A stretch of DNA of 64,000 nt from contig NC_050477.1 in NCBI RefSeq assembly GCF_013373865.1, positions 5,788,869 through 5,852,868 on the forward strand, written 5' to 3'. Both the position numbers and the translations under genes were made by a program. Under the pieces are notes generated by a model. It did not search any database. It was not told the origin of the DNA and saw only the letters and a program-made list of their open reading frames with translations. Source of the stretch: Monomorium pharaonis. Its lineage: Eukaryota; Arthropoda; Insecta; Hymenoptera; Formicidae. Numbering within the stretch: the stretch's first letter is position 1; every line of letters begins with the position of its first letter. Positions 60,331-64,000 of this stretch are shown here, one piece after another.

Positions 60331-63300
60331 TTATAAACTACGTTTACTCTCTTCGTATTCAGAAATTATTGTTTCCCTATGCTTCTTGTTCCATTTTTCC
60401 ATCTCATCAACAGAAATCCATATATCATTTGCAAGTAATTCAGGTTCTTCGAATGCCGCAAAATGACCACCTCTAGGCATTTTAGTAGTGCGTAAAAGAT
60501 TCACAAATCGTTTTCTCAGAACATCAGGATGTATCGCCATGATTTCGTGAGGGAATTGCGAGCAAGCACTAGGAACCTTTATCGGTGTCCTGCAAAGAAA
60601 ATAATGCTTGGCATTTGCATCTATAATAATAATTATTATTATGGCAATAACAATTACGTACGATTCCAGACGTGCAGACAAGGATCTGTTTGACTTGGTA
60701 TACATTTCAGCGTATATTCTCATGGCTGTCGTCATACTATTCGATACCCAATAGATCATCAGATTGTCAATCAACTCGTCGTATGTATATTTCTCCAGAA
60801 ATCCACCGTCTTCTCTGTTTTTGTAAAACGGATTTGTGCCGGTCGAAAATTTCTCGATGATATACGCTGCCAAACCGGCAGGCGAGTCATTCAGACCGAC
60901 TCCTAAAACACCCGACGTTTTAAAGATTCCGGATTTTCGCTCGTTTAATATGCATAAAATTTATTTCAATTCAACTTATAACCGAATGTAATTGTATGCC
61001 AATTCTTTTTATGTAATTGTATAATGTAAATACCATCGCGTACCAACTGTATCTGGCTTTGTAGCTTGAATGTGATAATATCCAGTCTCTAACAAGAAAG
61101 AAGAGAAACTAGAACCTATTTTCTTAGTTTTCTTAGTATTCATCCAAGGTAAGAAAGAAGACAGATTCAATATGTTTTTCAATAGAGTCCATTTAGTCAA
61201 AGTTATACAAAAATTGGAATGCATACCCAAGACGCTAACATAATATATACAATTATTATGTACATCTTCAATGTTATATATTGCATTAAATTTAACTGAT
61301 AATTATATACAATGGAAACGGTCAAAGACAAGCAACTCTTTAGTTCACAAAAATAGTTGATTAATTTATTCTCCAATTATACAATTTCTCAATAAAAAAC
61401 GCTCTGTGGTACGTTTCAGACTAACTTGTCCTTCTTCAGCCTAATCATATAAAACAAAGTTAACATGAAATGTCTAAAACTGGTTGAATCGATGTCAAGT
61501 CTAAATTATCAATTCGTCAATACGGCATGGAAATCTATCAAGTAATATGGACATAGTCGATTTCAATTAATGCGCATCTCATTTTTGCCCAGATTCCAAT
61601 GCAGATATATGCTGAGTAAAAATGAGATGCGCATTAATTGAAATAGACTATGTCCATATTATTTGATAGATTTCCATGCCGTATTGACAAATTGATAATG
61701 TAGATTTGACATCAATTCAACCAATTTTAAACATTTCATATTAACTTTGTTCTATATGATTAGGCTGAAGGACAAGTTAGTCCAAAAACATGCCACAGAG
61801 CGTTCTCTATTGAGAAATTGTATAGTTGGAGAATAAATTAATCAACTATTTTTGTAAACTAAAGGATTGCTCGTCTTTGACCGTTTCCATTGTATGTAAT
61901 TTGCGAGCTTATCATCTTTATTTTAACTGATAATCTTTAGAACATAAACTTACTGTTGCGGATATAAACATGACATAGTGTGAATGACTTGGGCACCCCA
62001 ATCACCACCTTGAACGTAATACTTATCGTAACCAAGTCTCAACATGAGATTTTTGAAAATCACACTCGCTTGAATGGCCGAAAGATCAGGTATTGTAGCT
62101 GCACTAGAGAAACCGAAACCGGGCAATGAAGGCGCTATCACTTCAAATACAAAATCATGCTCAGGTTTTGGTAAAGTCAGTAATGGAATGACCTTGTAAA
62201 ATTCTATTATAGAGCCAGGCCATCCATGTACGATTAGAAGTGGTAAAACGCGTTTTCCTTCTGTATTATTTGGTCTCACATGTATAAAATGAATGTCTAA
62301 TCCTGTAATGCAAAATATGTATATATTACCTTATAACTCAATGTAATATTGAAAAGTAATAACGCAAGAGTATATACAATTAACTATGATACTTGAAGAT
62401 TCCTTACTGATTTTCATTGAATTAAAATTTATTTCTAAACTGGAAATAATTCGAATATTTGTTCCAATATCAGATTGTTTTGATTTGATTCCATTTTATT
62501 TAAATCACACATATAAAATTATAAATAAAATATATTGAAATAGAATAAAATATATACAAATTCAGTTCTTTTATTATAAATAAAATAAATATAATAGCCT
62601 TAACCAATTTCTTTTAACTGTAAATTTGATTCAAGATAAACACTTACTCAATAATTTAAAACAGAGACAGATAAGACAATACATTAAAGAGTAAAATATA
62701 CTTTTGAATAATGGAATTAAAACTAGTTAATATATATATAATTATAATATATAACTATATCCTGAAATCATTGTTACAAATAAAATTATATTCTGAAATC
62801 TTTTTTACTATTATGTAGATGCTATTAAATAGCCCATAAAGTCTAAAATAGTGACAGAAAAAGTTTCCCACCTAGTCATCAAGATACAAAAGTATTCAGC
62901 ATTCCCTCCAAAATTGCTATAGTTTTATCAATAATAAAAGTATTTTTTACCTTGGATATTTGTTTTAAAATGCAAATACTGATTAATAAACTTTTCACGT
63001 TCCTCGAAATTATACTCGTTTGCCCAATAATCTAAAAGTTTGTGCAAAGTGTTAGTGTTAGTGCCATAATTCCAGGCTACGTCTTTTAATGGTGGTGTCA
63101 AAGGTCTCGTATGCTTCAATCTGTACTTCAAATCTTTTACTATCTGCAAATGATACAAATTATCAAATGATACAAATTATCAAATTTTAATAAACATTTA
63201 ATTTGTTTAAGCCATTTTATTAAACTAAACCTCAATTAGGTTTTCAAAAATCATATTGTTTATGACAAAAATCATCTAAGTATCAAATTGTTCAAATAAA

Positions 63301-63831
63301 AATCTATTGTATAAATTTCAAATTGTTTAGTCATTGTTCATAAAAAGTCTATCGTCTACGTATCAAATTGTTGATTCATTTTTTGTAGATAAATCTTTAA
63401 GTATAGATGAGTTTTTTAATTCATCGATTACTCAATCGCACGGTGCGCAAACAAAGTTTTTACAGAGCAAAGTTGCATCTGCGCGTAATGCGATTGATCA
63501 ATCGATGAATTAAAAAAACTCACCTTATATCTCTATACTAATTATCTCTTTTCAAAGTCAACTTTCTACATATATATCTGTCACTTCAGATAGAGATATT
63601 GAATTAGCATCGTTACAAAAAAAACATCTCTCTATAATCGCATACCTCTTCTGAAAAAGTAACTTTATACGGACGAATGTCGTTATTGGCCGAGCCCTCG
63701 GTGCCGGGTGTCCACCAAGTCTCCGGTAGCTCTAACAACTTCGCTCCTCGAGACGAAAAGTATCTTCTTGTCAGGGCGAACAGCATCGCGATGAAACCGA
63801 TGATCGTGACAAGCGAAAGACAACAATCCAT
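60331..63831 (-). CDS. JHEH: Juvenile hormone epoxide hydrolase (microsomal epoxide hydrolase family)
   Basis: Hydrolyses the epoxide of juvenile hormone (and possibly xenobiotics) in the endoplasmic reticulum membrane. Exons in coding order: 63831-63646, 63143-62951, 62302-61954, 61234-61044, 60902-60662, 60589-60331; 472 aa, near the usual 460. An N-terminal membrane anchor (SLVTIIGFIAMLFAL) is followed by PETWWTPG and the EHN domain (RPLTPPLKDVAWNYGTN). The alpha/beta hydrolase core has the oxyanion-hole HGWPG at 152-156, the nucleophile Asp227 in GGDWGAQ, and catalytic His429 in RGGHFAAFEEPE. The JHEH/mEH identity is firm; whether juvenile hormone is the main substrate is inference, as insects often carry several paralogues. 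The upstream 5' UTR seems to be split by an intron ending near 63907. Introns 1 and 3 each contain a foldback element. Confidence 0.92.
61310..61892. mobile_element. 583-bp near-perfect palindrome in JHEH intron 3
   Basis: Arms of about 277 bp (61310-61586 and 61617-61892) flank a loop of about 30 bases. The ends are CAATGGAAACGG and its complement, and both flanks are TA, as expected of a Tc1/mariner-type target duplication. Arm mismatches are few. No coding frame is present. In the JHEH pre-mRNA this would form a long hairpin. Confidence 0.85.
63409..63521. mobile_element. 113-bp MITE in JHEH intron 1
   Basis: Inverted arms of about 32 bp starting GAGTTTTTTAATTCATCGAT, with a further weaker match (GTATAGAT and ATCTCTATAC) outside them. 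No coding potential. Confidence 0.65.
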
Positions 63832-64000
63832 TTGATCGATAATCTTGATCAGTTCTCGTACAGATGAATAGTTGATTGATAGTTCTCCGACGCGTTTGTC
63901 TCACCTGTTAACGTAACTGTGCGTAACAAATTAATACATCGCCGGATACACCCATGCAGCGTAACGTGCTATCGCACTCGCACTTTGGCTTCGCCGGATG

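Noticed and set aside
1..64000. tRNA, rRNA, CRISPR, prophage or operon structures
   Set aside because: None seen by eye; the window is typical intron-rich animal DNA.

Overview
This is animal nuclear DNA: AT-rich, with intron-split genes, GT-AG splice sites, microsatellites and short foldback transposon remnants. The protein set (juvenile hormone epoxide hydrolase, a Tsp2A-like tetraspanin, adrenodoxin reductase, a DUF4758-like secreted protein) points to an insect. The style of the sequence suggests Hymenoptera, perhaps an ant, but the species is inference.

Layout, left to right. FDXR (adrenodoxin reductase, +) at 1076-3386. TSEN2 (tRNA-splicing endonuclease catalytic subunit, +) at 4502-6388. 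A probable noncoding first exon near 7151-7268 followed by a gene-poor stretch of about 10.7 kb that I read as the first intron of a secreted DUF4758-like protein gene (+, CDS 18028-25859). A Tsp2A-like tetraspanin (-) at 27840-29929. DNA ligase 1 (-) at 30739-35742, with two alternative 5' coding exons that join exon 2 in the same phase. A direct segmental duplication of about 5 kb (37749-42853 and 46569-51645), each unit carrying a small two-membrane-span gene with two PY-type motifs (+). The mitochondrial GTPase ERAL1 (-, 44865-46199) lies between the units. Dymeclin (-) at 53405-58893. Juvenile hormone epoxide hydrolase (-) at 60331-63831.

The genes are mostly unrelated housekeeping functions: mitochondrial electron transfer and ribosome assembly (FDXR, ERAL1), tRNA splicing, DNA replication, Golgi organisation. 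FDXR supports steroid (ecdysteroid) synthesis and JHEH breaks down juvenile hormone, but nothing suggests that they are co-regulated here. ERAL1 and copy 2 are head to head across about 370 bp; LIG1 and copy 1 are also head to head, but about 2 kb apart.

The points most worth a second look are: (1) the segmental duplication, where copy 2 keeps a longer reading frame while copy 1 has two stop codons in the N-terminal extension and a clean in-frame 781-bp deletion spanning an intron; (2) candidate dual targeting of DNA ligase 1 through alternative mitochondrial-type and SFF-type N-terminal exons; (3) a non-canonical GC-AG intron in FDXR; (4) a 583-bp near-perfect palindrome inside a JHEH intron, plus several other foldback elements in introns. 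All exon boundaries were read by eye and could be off by a base or two. Family calls are from recognition, without database searches.
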